Source: a bacterium (GTDB taxonomy: Bacteria; Actinomycetota; Thermoleophilia; Solirubrobacterales; Solirubrobacteraceae). Taken from it: a stretch of 64,000 nt of DNA. The stretch is from the NCBI GenBank assembly GCA_021323635.1, contig JAJPKQ010000025.1, positions 1-64,000 of the forward strand. Direction: 5' to 3'. A model generated the notes under the pieces. The model was not told the DNA's origin. It saw only the letters and a program-made list of their open reading frames with translations, and made no database searches. Positions 1 through 8,200 of this stretch are shown here, piece after piece (the first letter of the stretch is position 1; every line of letters starts with the position of its first letter). The position numbers and the translations under genes are program-made.

Positions 1-19
1 CAAAAGCTACTGGCGCAAC

Positions 20-48
20 CAAAACAAACGACCCGGCCGCTGGCCGGG
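20..48 (-). terminator. Intrinsic terminator after tRNA-Thr
   Basis: On the minus strand a perfect 7-bp G+C stem (CCCGGCC/GGCCGGG, arms at 42-48 and 32-38, 3-base loop) is followed by a T-rich run (CGTTTGTTTTGG). It lies about 65 bases past the 3' end of the tRNA and would end that transcript. Confidence 0.7.
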
Positions 49-61
49 CTCCTCAAGCTGA

Positions 62-104
62 GACATATGTCCCGACTCATGTGGGACATATGTCCCGACT
101 CATG
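62..104. repeat. Tandem 20-bp repeat containing a palindrome
   Basis: The 20-mer GACATATGTCCCGACTCATG occurs at 62-81 and again at 85-104. The second copy, with flanking bases, completes the perfect 14-bp palindrome GGGACATATGTCCC (83-96). The repeats sit between the tRNA 3' end and its terminator. Function unknown; they could form RNA hairpins in the tRNA trailer or be a protein-binding site. Confidence 0.8.
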
Positions 105-112
105 ACATGAGA

Positions 113-184
113 GCCGACGCGGGGACTCGAACCCCGGACCCCTTCATTACGAGTGAAGTGCTCTACCAGCTGAGCTACGTCGGC
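113..184 (-). tRNA. tRNA-Thr (anticodon CGU)
   Basis: The minus strand folds as a 72-nt cloverleaf: acceptor stem GCCGACG/CGTCGGC, D arm GCTC-AGCTGGTA-GAGC, anticodon stem CTTCA/TGAAG with loop CTCGTAA (anticodon CGT), and T arm CGGGG-TTCGAGT-CCCCG. CCA is not encoded. The anticodon reads ACG threonine codons. Confidence 0.96.
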
Positions 185-519
185 GCGCGGCTCATGCTAC
201 CGCGGGCTGAATGCGCAGTGGGCCTCGCGGGCGCCGCTCGCGCGCCGCTGCCGCTGCGGCTTTTGTGCGCGCCTGAGCCCTTGCGCTCGCGCTTGGCGCG
301 ATCGTCGCGGCGATGGCGTTCATCGTTGTCGAAGAAGTTGCTCACCGAGTGCTTGACCGCGTGGGCGGCGTGGCCTACCGCGTGGCGCACTTCCGGCGAG
401 ACCGCGTAGGCGAGCGCGGCCGCCGCGATCCCGACCAGGGCGGCAACAAGCACAAGGCGCATCCGGCGCGTCTCGCCGCCGATGCGGGCAGGGGCGGGGC
501 TGAAGGGCGCAAGCGACAT
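175..519 (-). CDS. Small membrane-anchored basic protein, unknown function
   Basis: This 114-residue protein has one hydrophobic segment (about residues 20-40, after Arg-Arg-Met-Arg), a His-rich stretch, then a long Arg/Lys/Ser/Ala-rich tail that looks disordered. An internal Met at residue 20 would give a more typical N-terminal anchor. It follows the NERD gene by 17 bases on the same strand, so the two may be cotranscribed. Its stop codon lies inside the 5' end of tRNA-Thr, giving a 10-base overlap. I recognise no family. The overlap and low-complexity tail leave some doubt that it is translated at full length. Confidence 0.5.
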   Translation of the reverse strand: MSLAPFSPAPARIGGETRRMRLVLVAALVGIAAAALAYAVSPEVRHAVGHAAHAVKHSVSNFFDNDERHRRDDRAKRERKGSGAHKSRSGSGARAAPARPTAHSARGSMSRAPT

Positions 520-536
520 CGTGCTCTCTGACCACG

Positions 537-1331
537 CTAGCGGGGACGCCGCAGCGCCGCGCGCCCCTCGATGATCCCGACGGCGCGCAGCAGGTCGGTG
601 CGCAGGAAGCGCACAAGGCGCGAGGAGAGACGGCGAGGGCGGCCGCGCGCCGACCCGCGGGCGGCCGGGGCAGCATCCTCCTCGCAGGCGGCAAGCACCC
701 TGCGCAGCGCGCGCTGCACCTCCGCCTCGGCAAGGATCACCGGCCGGCGCTCAAGATAGGAGGCAAGCATTCGCGCCGGGACGATGCGGACGCCCTTGCG
801 CCGCGCCAGCGGCCTGTCCACCCAGGCACGGCTGTAGACCAGCAGCGCCTCCACCTCCTCGCCGGTGATGCGCTCAAGCGCTCGCTGCTCAGCGCGCGCC
901 TGCTCGAGCGCGCCGCCGTGAATGGCGCGCACAGAGATCGGCCCGGGGTGGCTCTTGGTCTCGACCGTGAAGATCCCGCCCGGCCCGATCAGCAGGTGGT
1001 CGACGTTGCCGTGGCCGAAGCCCATATCGTGCAGCACCTGCCAGCCCTGGTCCCGGAGGCTCTCGAGCAGCGCACCGACCTCCTCCTCGCCGCTTGCGCC
1101 GCGTTCATGGCGCTCGACCAGCGGGATGATCGAGTGGGTGACAATCAGAATCGCCAGCAGCAGCGTGATCTCGGAGGTCAGATAGATCGGATCGCGGAGC
1201 CCGAAGGTGCGCCCGACGTAGGCGGTGCCAACCGCCAGGGCGCCCAGCAGCAGCAGCGTGCGCAGGCGCAGGCGCTCAACGGTCGCCCGCGCGTGGCCGC
1301 CCGCGCGAGCGCGTGTGGGCCTAGCGGGCAC
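537..1331 (-). CDS. NERD-domain (nuclease-related) membrane protein
   Basis: The 264-residue protein starts at GTG; an in-frame TAA 14 codons upstream leaves no other good start. Two hydrophobic segments near residues 25-42 and 50-70 suggest a membrane hairpin. They are followed by a NERD domain (about 80-190): a GEEEVGALLESL helix, DHLLIGPGGIFTVETKSHPG with the Asp and Glu-x-Lys residues of a PD-(D/E)xK-like fold, and a C-terminal helical part. NERD proteins are predicted nucleases or nucleic-acid processing factors; the substrate is unknown. A TAAGAT hexamer at 1371-1376 could be its -10. It probably shares a transcript with the small membrane protein downstream. Confidence 0.8.
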   Translation of the reverse strand: MPARPTRARAGGHARATVERLRLRTLLLLGALAVGTAYVGRTFGLRDPIYLTSEITLLLAILIVTHSIIPLVERHERGASGEEEVGALLESLRDQGWQVLHDMGFGHGNVDHLLIGPGGIFTVETKSHPGPISVRAIHGGALEQARAEQRALERITGEEVEALLVYSRAWVDRPLARRKGVRIVPARMLASYLERRPVILAEAEVQRALRRVLAACEEDAAPAARGSARGRPRRLSSRLVRFLRTDLLRAVGIIEGRAALRRPR

Positions 1332-1521
1332 AGCCCACGCCCGCGGATCCGCCCAGCGGACGCGATCTCGATCTTATGAGAGCCTTACGCGCCACCATCA
1401 CCGACCAGCATCGGCGCCCATATCCGCCGCCCTTTAGCGATCGCCCTCGCCGCTGCACAAGGCAACCGGCCGCGTCACCCGCTGCAGCCTTGAGCGGCCG
1501 CGTCGTGGCGTCGGCCATCTG

Positions 1522-1998
1522 ATGAAAAAGCGCGAGGCGCAGCCGTTGCGGCTAAAGGCGAGGTCCCGAGCAGACGAAGCCGATCTCAGAGCGGATTTGA
1601 GCGACCGTAACGACCTCACCCTCGCCGAGCCTCCCTCGACCGACGCGCCTCCTGCTCAGCAGCCCTGCTGCGTGACGCTGCTGCTGCGCGCTCACGCCGA
1701 GCAGAGCTTCCTGCGCCGCGAGGTGCTGCCTGTCCTCTCTCAGCTCGAGGAGCCGGGGGAGCTCGACTGCAGCGAGCGCTCCGCTGCGCTCGCCTTCCTC
1801 GAGGTCGCGTGGCTTGAGGCGCAGCTGCGCGCCTTTGCGACGGACCTCACGCGCGCGACCGTGATCGGCGCCGAGCGAGCCCCCAGCGATCCTCTGCAGA
1901 GGCCTGCGGAGCTCTACTACAGAAGCCTGCGCGCGCTGCGTGCCCACGTCGGCGAGCGAGCCAGGCAAGCGCTCTCGCTTGCGCGCGCAAGCGCCTGA
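1522..1998 (+). CDS. Hypothetical protein, mostly helical
   Basis: This 158-residue protein starts at ATG and ends 44 bases before the PHP-domain gene. The N-terminal 50 residues are charged and probably disordered. The remainder has the look of a soluble helical protein, with a Cys pair (QQPCCVTLL), a segment rich in Leu/Glu/Ala, and a C-terminal Tyr-Tyr-Arg helix. No catalytic motif is visible and I do not recognise a family. An open frame on the opposite strand covers much of the same DNA but has much poorer composition. Sharing an operon with the PHP gene is possible, but that gene appears to have its own -10 hexamer. Confidence 0.5.
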   Translation: MKKREAQPLRLKARSRADEADLRADLSDRNDLTLAEPPSTDAPPAQQPCCVTLLLRAHAEQSFLRREVLPVLSQLEEPGELDCSERSAALAFLEVAWLEAQLRAFATDLTRATVIGAERAPSDPLQRPAELYYRSLRALRAHVGERARQALSLARASA

Positions 1999-2026
1999 GC
2001 GCACAGCGAGCGCATCGACTGCGCTA

Positions 2027-2032
2027 TAGGCT
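2027..2032 (+). promoter_or_regulatory. Putative -10 (TAGGCT) of the PHP gene
   Basis: TAGGCT lies 10 bases before the ATG at 2043, so the transcript would have a leader of only a few bases. The same hexamer precedes HU, the riboswitch and the Wzt gene in this window. Confidence 0.45.
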
Positions 2033-2042
2033 CCACATCCCA

Positions 2043-2936
2043 ATGAGCCAAAGCGAACAGGTGCAGCGCTTCGACCTGCAGGCGCACTCGGTCTACTCCG
2101 ACGGCGAACTGCCACCCGAGCAGGTCGTCGAGGCAGCCGCCGCGGCGGGCGTGGAGCTGCTGGCGCTGACCGACCACGACACGATCGAGGGGGTGCCGGC
2201 GGCGCTTGCCGCCGGCGCGATGCACGGCATCCGGGTGATTCCGGCGGTCGAGATCTCCGCGATCGACATCGACCATCAGCCCGCCTGCGAACTGCACATC
2301 CTCGGCTACAACATCGCGCACGACGCGAGCGAGGTCAAGGCGCGGCTGCAGAGCTTCGTCGAAGATCGCCGGCGGCGGACGCTGCGCATGGCCGACGCGT
2401 TGCGCGAGCTTGGCTTCGCCTTGGACGAGGAGGCAATCGAGGCGCGCGTGGCAGCCGGGCGCTCGATCGGCCGCCTCCATCTGGCCGAAGGCGCGCTCGC
2501 GCGGCCGCAGAACGCGGAGCGCCTGCGTGCGGAGGGGATCGCGGATGTCGGCGACTTCATCCGCGCCTACCTCGTCGAGGGCACCCCCGCCTTCCGCATG
2601 CGCGAGACGCCGACGATCGCCGAAGCGGTGGAGATGATCCACTCAGCCGGCGGCGTCGCAATCTGGGCGCATCCCTTCTGGGACTTCGAGGACGCTGCCG
2701 ACGTGGAGGCCACGATCATCCGCTTTCAAGCGCTTGGCATCGACGGCGTCGAGGCCTTCTACATCACCCACACCGCGGAGCAGACAGCGGGCATCGTCAA
2801 GATTTGCGAGGAGCGTCAGCTGCTGATGACCGGCTCGACCGACTTCCACGGCCCCCGCAACAGCATCTTCTCGCGCTTTCTGGGCTTCAAGACCTACGGC
2901 TTCAGGCCCAACCTCGGCCCGCTTGCAGGCTCATAG
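2043..2936 (+). CDS. PHP-domain metal-dependent phosphoesterase (RNase AM/YciV-like)
   Basis: The 297-residue protein is a PHP-superfamily hydrolase of the group that removes 3' phosphate from nucleotide bisphosphates or trims RNA 5' ends. Visible metal-site motifs: DLQAHSVYSDG at the N-terminus, LTDHDTIEG, IPAVEIS, LHILGYNI, AIWAHPFWD, and GSTDFHG near the C-terminus. The first motif is normally HxH, but here the first His is Gln (QAH), so one metal ligand is changed. Length is normal for the family. The 3' end overlaps the convergent holB gene by 35 bases. Cytosolic; the exact substrate cannot be read from sequence. Confidence 0.88.
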   Translation: MSQSEQVQRFDLQAHSVYSDGELPPEQVVEAAAAAGVELLALTDHDTIEGVPAALAAGAMHGIRVIPAVEISAIDIDHQPACELHILGYNIAHDASEVKARLQSFVEDRRRRTLRMADALRELGFALDEEAIEARVAAGRSIGRLHLAEGALARPQNAERLRAEGIADVGDFIRAYLVEGTPAFRMRETPTIAEAVEMIHSAGGVAIWAHPFWDFEDAADVEATIIRFQALGIDGVEAFYITHTAEQTAGIVKICEERQLLMTGSTDFHGPRNSIFSRFLGFKTYGFRPNLGPLAGS

Positions 2937-4062
2937 GCGCCTGTGCGCCACGCGCCAGCGCGCAGAGGCGGTAGTAGAGCGCCTCGCAGGCAAGCTCCTC
3001 CGAGACATTGCGCGACAGCTGCAGGCGCGTCTGCGCAACCGCTTCGATGGCGCGAGCAAGGCGCGCTGCCCCCTGCCGCTGTGGCGAGCCCCAAGCGTCA
3101 GCGAGCGCCTGGTGCGCCGCAGCGCGGTCCGGGGCGTAGAGGATCGCGCCTGCACTCAAGGCAAGCGCCCACGCGTCGCGCAGGCAGCGCTCGAGCAGCG
3201 TGAGCGCCAGGTCGAGGCGCTCGGTCCTGACCCGGCGCTCAAGCCGCCGCTGAGCGTCCGCATGTGCCCGCACGAGCTTCGCGCGCTCGGAGCGAGCAGC
3301 GCTCTCAAGCTCCTGCGCCTGGCGCTCCTTCAGCTCCGCAAGCGCAAGGCTCGCGCGCTCACGCGCGTCGCTGAGCAGCGCCTGCCAGGGCGTGCCGCCC
3401 ATATCCTCTGAAGCACCCTCGGCAAGCGCGCTGACTGCATCGCGCAGCGCACAGCCCGCCGGCTGCGCAAGCTCCCGCGCGAGTGCGAGGTCGCAGTCGG
3501 CAAGCTGCGCGCAGGCGAGCGCTGCCTCACCCTCGGCAAGGCCCTCCGAGGCGAGCCTCGCGGCAACCTCAGGCGCCGGCGCCGGCGCAAAGCGCACCGC
3601 CTGGCAGCGCGATCGCACGGTGGCGATCACCCGCTCAAGGCTGCTTGCAAGCAGGATCAGATGCATCGCGGGCGGCGGCTCCTCGAGCGTCTTCAGCAGC
3701 CGGTTCGCCGCCTCCTCCCCCATCCGCTCAGCTCCCGCGATCACAAACACCCGCCGCCTCCCCTCAAGCGGGGTGAGGCCTGCCGCGCGCACGACCGGGC
3801 GGTCGATGTCCTCCACCAGCAGCTCTGCCGCGCCGGAAGGCTCAACCCAGGTCAGGTCCGCGTGCGCGCCGGCCAGCGCGCGCGCATGCGCCTGCTGATC
3901 GCCATCGGCAAGCAGCGCCGCTGCAAAGGCGCGCGCCGCCGCGCTCTTGCCCGCGCCGGTGGGGCCGTGGAAGAGGTAGGCGTGCGCGACCTGGCCGCCG
4001 GCAAGCGCGGCCCGCAGCAGCGTCCCTGCCTGGTCGCGGCGCTCGATCCCGGTCAGCTCCAT
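2902..4062 (-). CDS. holB: DNA polymerase III delta' subunit
   Basis: The 386-residue AAA+ clamp-loader subunit starts at MELTGIERRD. Motifs: HAYLFHGPTGAGKS (Walker A, residues 33-40), VLVEDIDRPVVR-type segment after the ATPase core, LLKTLEEPPPAMHLILLAS, and the SRC-type sensor in ATVRSRCQAVRF. The start is fixed by a TACGCT -10 hexamer exactly six bases before the ATG; the frame stays open upstream, but that extension is Arg/Ser/Pro-rich and not protein-like. The C-terminal half is long and helical, with a charged stretch near residues 230-280. Divergent from tmk, as is common for these replication genes. Confidence 0.92.
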   Translation of the reverse strand: MELTGIERRDQAGTLLRAALAGGQVAHAYLFHGPTGAGKSAAARAFAAALLADGDQQAHARALAGAHADLTWVEPSGAAELLVEDIDRPVVRAAGLTPLEGRRRVFVIAGAERMGEEAANRLLKTLEEPPPAMHLILLASSLERVIATVRSRCQAVRFAPAPAPEVAARLASEGLAEGEAALACAQLADCDLALARELAQPAGCALRDAVSALAEGASEDMGGTPWQALLSDARERASLALAELKERQAQELESAARSERAKLVRAHADAQRRLERRVRTERLDLALTLLERCLRDAWALALSAGAILYAPDRAAAHQALADAWGSPQRQGAARLARAIEAVAQTRLQLSRNVSEELACEALYYRLCALARGAQAPMSLQAGRGWA

Positions 4063-4068
4063 CGCGCA

Positions 4069-4074
4069 AGCGTA
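4069..4074 (-). promoter_or_regulatory. -10 hexamer of holB (leaderless)
   Basis: TACGCT on the minus strand, six bases before the holB ATG at 4062. Transcription would start at the initiation codon. Confidence 0.6.
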
Positions 4075-4174
4075 GAGGGGCCTGCGATCAGAGGCGATCG
4101 ACCCGCCACCGCAGCGCCTGCGGGCAGGCGCCCCACGGCGGCCCAGCGAGCGCGCGCCCGGCGAGCGCGGCGTG

Positions 4175-4180
4175 TACGGT
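4175..4180 (+). promoter_or_regulatory. -10 hexamer of tmk (leaderless)
   Basis: TACGGT lies six bases before the GTG at 4187 and overlaps codons that follow the alternative GTG at 4172. This favours 4187 as the true tmk start. Confidence 0.5.
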
Positions 4181-4186
4181 CTGGCG

Positions 4187-4843
4187 GTGGCGCAAGGCCG
4201 GCTGATCACGATCGAGGGGATCGACGGTGCAGGCAAGAGCACGCTTGCCGCCCTCCTGCAGGCGCGGCTGCGCGCCGATGGCATCGCGCTCACGCTGCTG
4301 CGCGAGCCCGGGTCTGAGCCGCTCGCGGAGCGCATCAGGGCGCTCGTGCAGTCTCCAAGCGCCGCCGCGGGCGAGCAGGAGATCACGCCGCGCGCCGAGG
4401 CGCTGCTCTACGCGGCAGCCCGCGCGCAGCTGGTGGCGCGGCGCATCAGGCCCCTCCTTGCCGCGGGAGGCTGGGTGCTGCTCGATCGCTTCGTCGACTC
4501 CTCCCTCGCCTATCAGGGAGGCGGGCGAGCGCTTGGCATCGATGCGATCGCGGCGATCAACGACTTCGCGACCGATCACCTGACTCCGGACCGCACGCTG
4601 CTGCTGGTCTGCCCGCTCCAGCGTGCGCGCGAGCGCATCAGCAACCGCCCTGCCGATCGCCTCGAGGGCGCAGGCGAGCAGTTCTTTGCGGCGGTGGCCG
4701 AAGTCTACGACCAGCTCGCCCGCGAAGAGCCCGAGCGCGTGCGCAGCCTTGATGCCACCCAAGCGCCCGAGCAGCTTCTGCAAGCCGCCTTGCAGGAGCT
4801 AGCCGACCTGCTTCCCGCCTCCGCAGCGAGGCACCCCGACTGA
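4187..4843 (+). CDS. tmk: Thymidylate kinase
   Basis: Phosphorylates dTMP to dTDP with ATP, in the cytosol, supplying DNA synthesis. The 218-residue form starts with MAQGRLITIEG. Motifs: P-loop EGIDGAGKST (residues about 10-19), REPG for dTMP binding, DRFVDSSLAYQGGGR as the DR[YF] motif, and the LID-type R-x-x-DRLE segment. I chose GTG 4187 over GTG 4172 because the family usually begins a few residues before the P-loop strand and because a TACGGT hexamer sits at leaderless spacing. Divergent from holB. The Gly/Arg-rich C-terminal tail is not conserved in the family. Confidence 0.93.
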   Translation: MAQGRLITIEGIDGAGKSTLAALLQARLRADGIALTLLREPGSEPLAERIRALVQSPSAAAGEQEITPRAEALLYAAARAQLVARRIRPLLAAGGWVLLDRFVDSSLAYQGGGRALGIDAIAAINDFATDHLTPDRTLLLVCPLQRARERISNRPADRLEGAGEQFFAAVAEVYDQLAREEPERVRSLDATQAPEQLLQAALQELADLLPASAARHPD

Positions 4844-4859
4844 GACGCGGCAGGCCCTC

Positions 4860-4865
4860 TACCAT
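4860..4865 (+). promoter_or_regulatory. -10 hexamer of the 51-residue small gene
   Basis: TACCAT lies seven bases before the ATG at 4873, the same arrangement seen at holB, ctaA and other genes here. Confidence 0.5.
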
Positions 4866-4872
4866 CGCCGCA

Positions 4873-5028
4873 ATGAGAGCGATCGCCAGGTCATCGCGAG
4901 CAGCCCGCACGCGCAGGCGGCAGCGGCCGGGCCTGCGCGAGCGGCTGCGCCTGCTCTTTGCCGAGGCCTCGCTGCATGTCTCAGCCGTGCTCTCCGAACT
5001 GCTTGACATGCTTCGCATCGGCCATTAG
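4873..5028 (+). CDS. 51-residue basic small protein, unknown
   Basis: A short open frame 29 bases after tmk encodes 51 residues: an Arg-rich N-terminus (nine Arg in the first 23 residues) followed by an amphipathic or hydrophobic helix, LRLLFAEASLHVSAVLSELL, ending DMLRIGH. It has high-G+C codon use like its neighbours. Support for reality is a TACCAT hexamer seven bases before the ATG. I recognise no family. An Arg-rich head with a hydrophobic helix could suit a membrane-associated or nucleic-acid-binding small protein, but this is a guess. Confidence 0.5.
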   Translation: MRAIARSSRAARTRRRQRPGLRERLRLLFAEASLHVSAVLSELLDMLRIGH

Positions 5029-5238
5029 CCGCAGATCGAAGGCCCGCCGGCGCCCGCTTTAGCGCTGCGCGCCGACCCACGGCGCAACCTCACTTGCGGT
5101 CTAAAATTAAAACTCAGCAGCTTGCGGTCTTGCAGCGCGCTGGGCGGCCGATCCGTCCGACTAACGCGCAAGGATGTTCGGCCCTATCGAAGCACGCCGA
5201 GGGCGCGCACAGACGCCGGAGAGAAAGGACGCAAGACC

Positions 5239-8200
5239 ATGGAAGAGCAGATCCAAGCCACATCCACTCCCGCGAGCCAGGCGACCCCGGCGGCCGCCGC
5301 GGAAGCGCCTGCGCAGCGCCCTGCGACGGTGCGCCCGGCGGGCGGCGGCGGCGAGGGCCTGCGCGTGGCGCGCCGCTTCACCACCCCCGACACCCACCCC
5401 TATGAGACCGTGCAGTGGGAGCGCCGCGACGCTCGCATCGGCCACGGTGATCGCATCGCCTTCGAGCAGACAGACGTCGAGGTCCCGGCGTCCTGGTCTC
5501 AGAACGCAACCAACATCGTCGCCCAGAAGTACTTCCGCGGCCAGCTGGGCACGCCACAGCGCGAGCGCTCGGTCAAGCAGATGATCAGCCGCGTGGCCTC
5601 GACGATCGCCGCCTGGGGGCGCGAGGGGGGCTACTTCGCCGGCGCGGAGGACGCGCGAGCCTTCGAGGACGAGCTCACCTACATCCTCCTGCACCAGATC
5701 GCCGCCTTCAACTCGCCCGTGTGGTTCAACGTCGGCTTCGAGGAGAGCCCGCAGTGCTCGGCCTGCTTCATCCTCTCCGTCGAGGACACTATGGAGTCGA
5801 TCCTCTCCTGGAACACGAAGGAGGGGATGATCTTTCGCGGCGGCTCCGGCTCGGGCGTCAACCTCTCGAGGATCCGCGGCTCGATGGAGCCGCTTGCAAA
5901 GGGCGGCACGGCGTCCGGGCCGGTCTCCTTCATGCGCGGCGCAGACGCCTGGGCGGGGACGATCAAGTCCGGCGGCAAGACGCGCCGGGCGGCAAAGATG
6001 GTCGTGCTCGACATCGACCACCCCGACATCCGCGAGTTCATCTGGTGCAAGGCCAAGGAGGAGGAGAAGGCCAAGGCGCTGCGCGAAGCGGGCTTTGACA
6101 TGTCGATCGACGGCGAGGGCTTCATCTCGATCCAGTACCAGAACGCGAACAACTCCGTGCGGCTGACGGATGAGTTCATGGAGGCGGTCGCAGAGGACCG
6201 CGAGTGGCGCCTGATCGCCCGCACCACCGGCGAGCCCGTCGGCGAGCCGATCCCCGCGCGGGAGCTGATGCGCGAGATCGCCGAGGCGGCCTGGCGCTGC
6301 GCGGACCCTGGCGTGCAGTTCGATACGACGATCAACCGCTGGCACACCTGCCCCGCCTCCGGGCGCATCAACGCGTCGAATCCTTGCTTTCCTGCGGATG
6401 CGCGCGTTCACACGACCGCGGGGCTGCTGCAGATTGCAGAGCTTGTCGAGCGCGCCGAGGCCGGCGAGACGATACGCGTCTACACCCACCGGGCGACGGC
6501 CACAGTGCCGGCCGAGGGAGTGGTCGCGAGCGAGCCGGTCGCCTTCATGCGCAATGGCGTGCAGCCGATACTGCGCCTGCGCTTTGACAACGGCGGCGAG
6601 CTGCGCTGCACGCCACGCCATCGCATCTGGACCGTCAACCGCGGCTACGTGCGTGCCGAGGACCTCACCGGCGCGGATGTCGTGCAGCTGAATGACACGC
6701 CGACGCCGGCCACCGATGCAACCTGGGCGCTGCCTGTGAAGGTCGCAGCAGCGGCACGATCGTTCTCAAGCGGCTCCACGGTCACATACAAGGAGCTCCC
6801 TGAGCGCTGGAGCGAGGGTCTGGCGGAGCTGACCGGCCATCTGGTCGCTGACGGCTGGCTTACGCAAACACAGACGGGATGGGTATATGGCGCCGATGAC
6901 ATCGCCGACGGCATGCTCGCATCGCACGAAGGGCTTCTGCGCGAGCTCATCGGCAATGTCGCGCATCAGCAGATGCCCGACGGCACGGTGCAGCTGCGTG
7001 CGGGCGCTGAGGCGGTAGGCGAGCTCTTCCGCTCGCTCGGCGTGACCTCGGCGCGAGCGCACGCCACGCGTGTGCCGCGCGCCATCTTCAATGCCCCCAG
7101 TGAGGCTCAGGCAGCCTTTCTTCGCGGCCTCTTTGGAGCCGACGGCGCTCTGTCGCTCCTCGAGCGCGACGGGAAGGCGCGTCGCTACGTGGGGCTTGGC
7201 AGCTGCAGTGAGGCGCTGCTCAAAGACGTGCAGCGCCTGCTCTTCGCATGGGGCATCCGTGCACGGATCTATCAGGTCGAGGGGGAGGGCGCAACAGCCG
7301 TCACCTCTGAGCGCACCGACAGCTCACTCGCGGAGCACAAGCAACATGACACGTTCGAGCTACGCATAAGCGGCAGCGACATCGAGCGCTTCGCAGCATC
7401 GATCGGCTTCTCCGCCCCACGCAAGCAGCGGGCTCTTGAGGAGCTCGTCTCCGAGACCACGGGCTACAAGACGGAGGAGGGAACGCGTCTTGTCTCTCGT
7501 GAGCCCGATGGCCAGGAGCTCGTCTACAACCTGACCGAGCCGCTCCACCACTCCTACATCGTCGACGGCGTCCTCGTCGCCAACTGCTCGGAGTACATGC
7601 ACGTCGACGACTCGGCCTGCAACCTCGCGTCGCTCAACCTGATGAAGTTCCGCCGCCCCGACGGCTCCTTTGACGTGGCAGCCTTCGAGCACGCGGTCGA
7701 GGTCGTCTTCCTGGCTCAGGAGATCATCGTCTCCCCCTCCTCCTACCCGACGCAGCAGATCGGCGAGAACGCCCGCGCCTTTCGTCAGCTTGGCCTCGGC
7801 TACGCCAACCTCGGCGCGCTGCTGATGGCAAACGGCGTGCCGTATGACTCAGACCAGGGACGAGCGCTGGCGGCGGCGATCAGCGCCCTGATGACCGGGC
7901 GCGCCTACCTCGCCTCGGCGCGCTTCGCCGCCGCGATGGGGCCATACGAGCGCTACGCGGAGAACCGCGAGCCCCACAACGCGGTCATGCGGATGCACCG
8001 TGACGCCGCGCGGGCGATCGACGCGGCAGCCTGCGAGGACGGCGAGCTGCTTGCGCGCGCCGCCGCGGTCTGGCAGGAGGCGGTCGCCGAAGGCGAGCGC
8101 CACGGCTACCGCAACGCGCAGGCCAGCGTGATTGCGCCAACTGGCACAATCTCCTTTTTAATGGACTGTGACACGACCGGTATCGAGCCCGACTTCTCGC

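Noticed and set aside
4172-4186. Upstream GTG at 4172 as the tmk start
   Set aside because: The TACGGT hexamer overlaps these codons and has leaderless spacing to GTG 4187; the extra five residues are not typical of the family.
5029-5238. A possible cobalamin riboswitch or NrdR box upstream of nrdJ
   Set aside because: No B12 box, conserved riboswitch core or NrdR repeat is visible in this leader; only a possible TAAAAT -10.
5161-6621. A 486-codon minus-strand open frame opposite nrdJ
   Set aside because: Composition is that of an antisense shadow, and the plus strand carries a well-conserved reductase.
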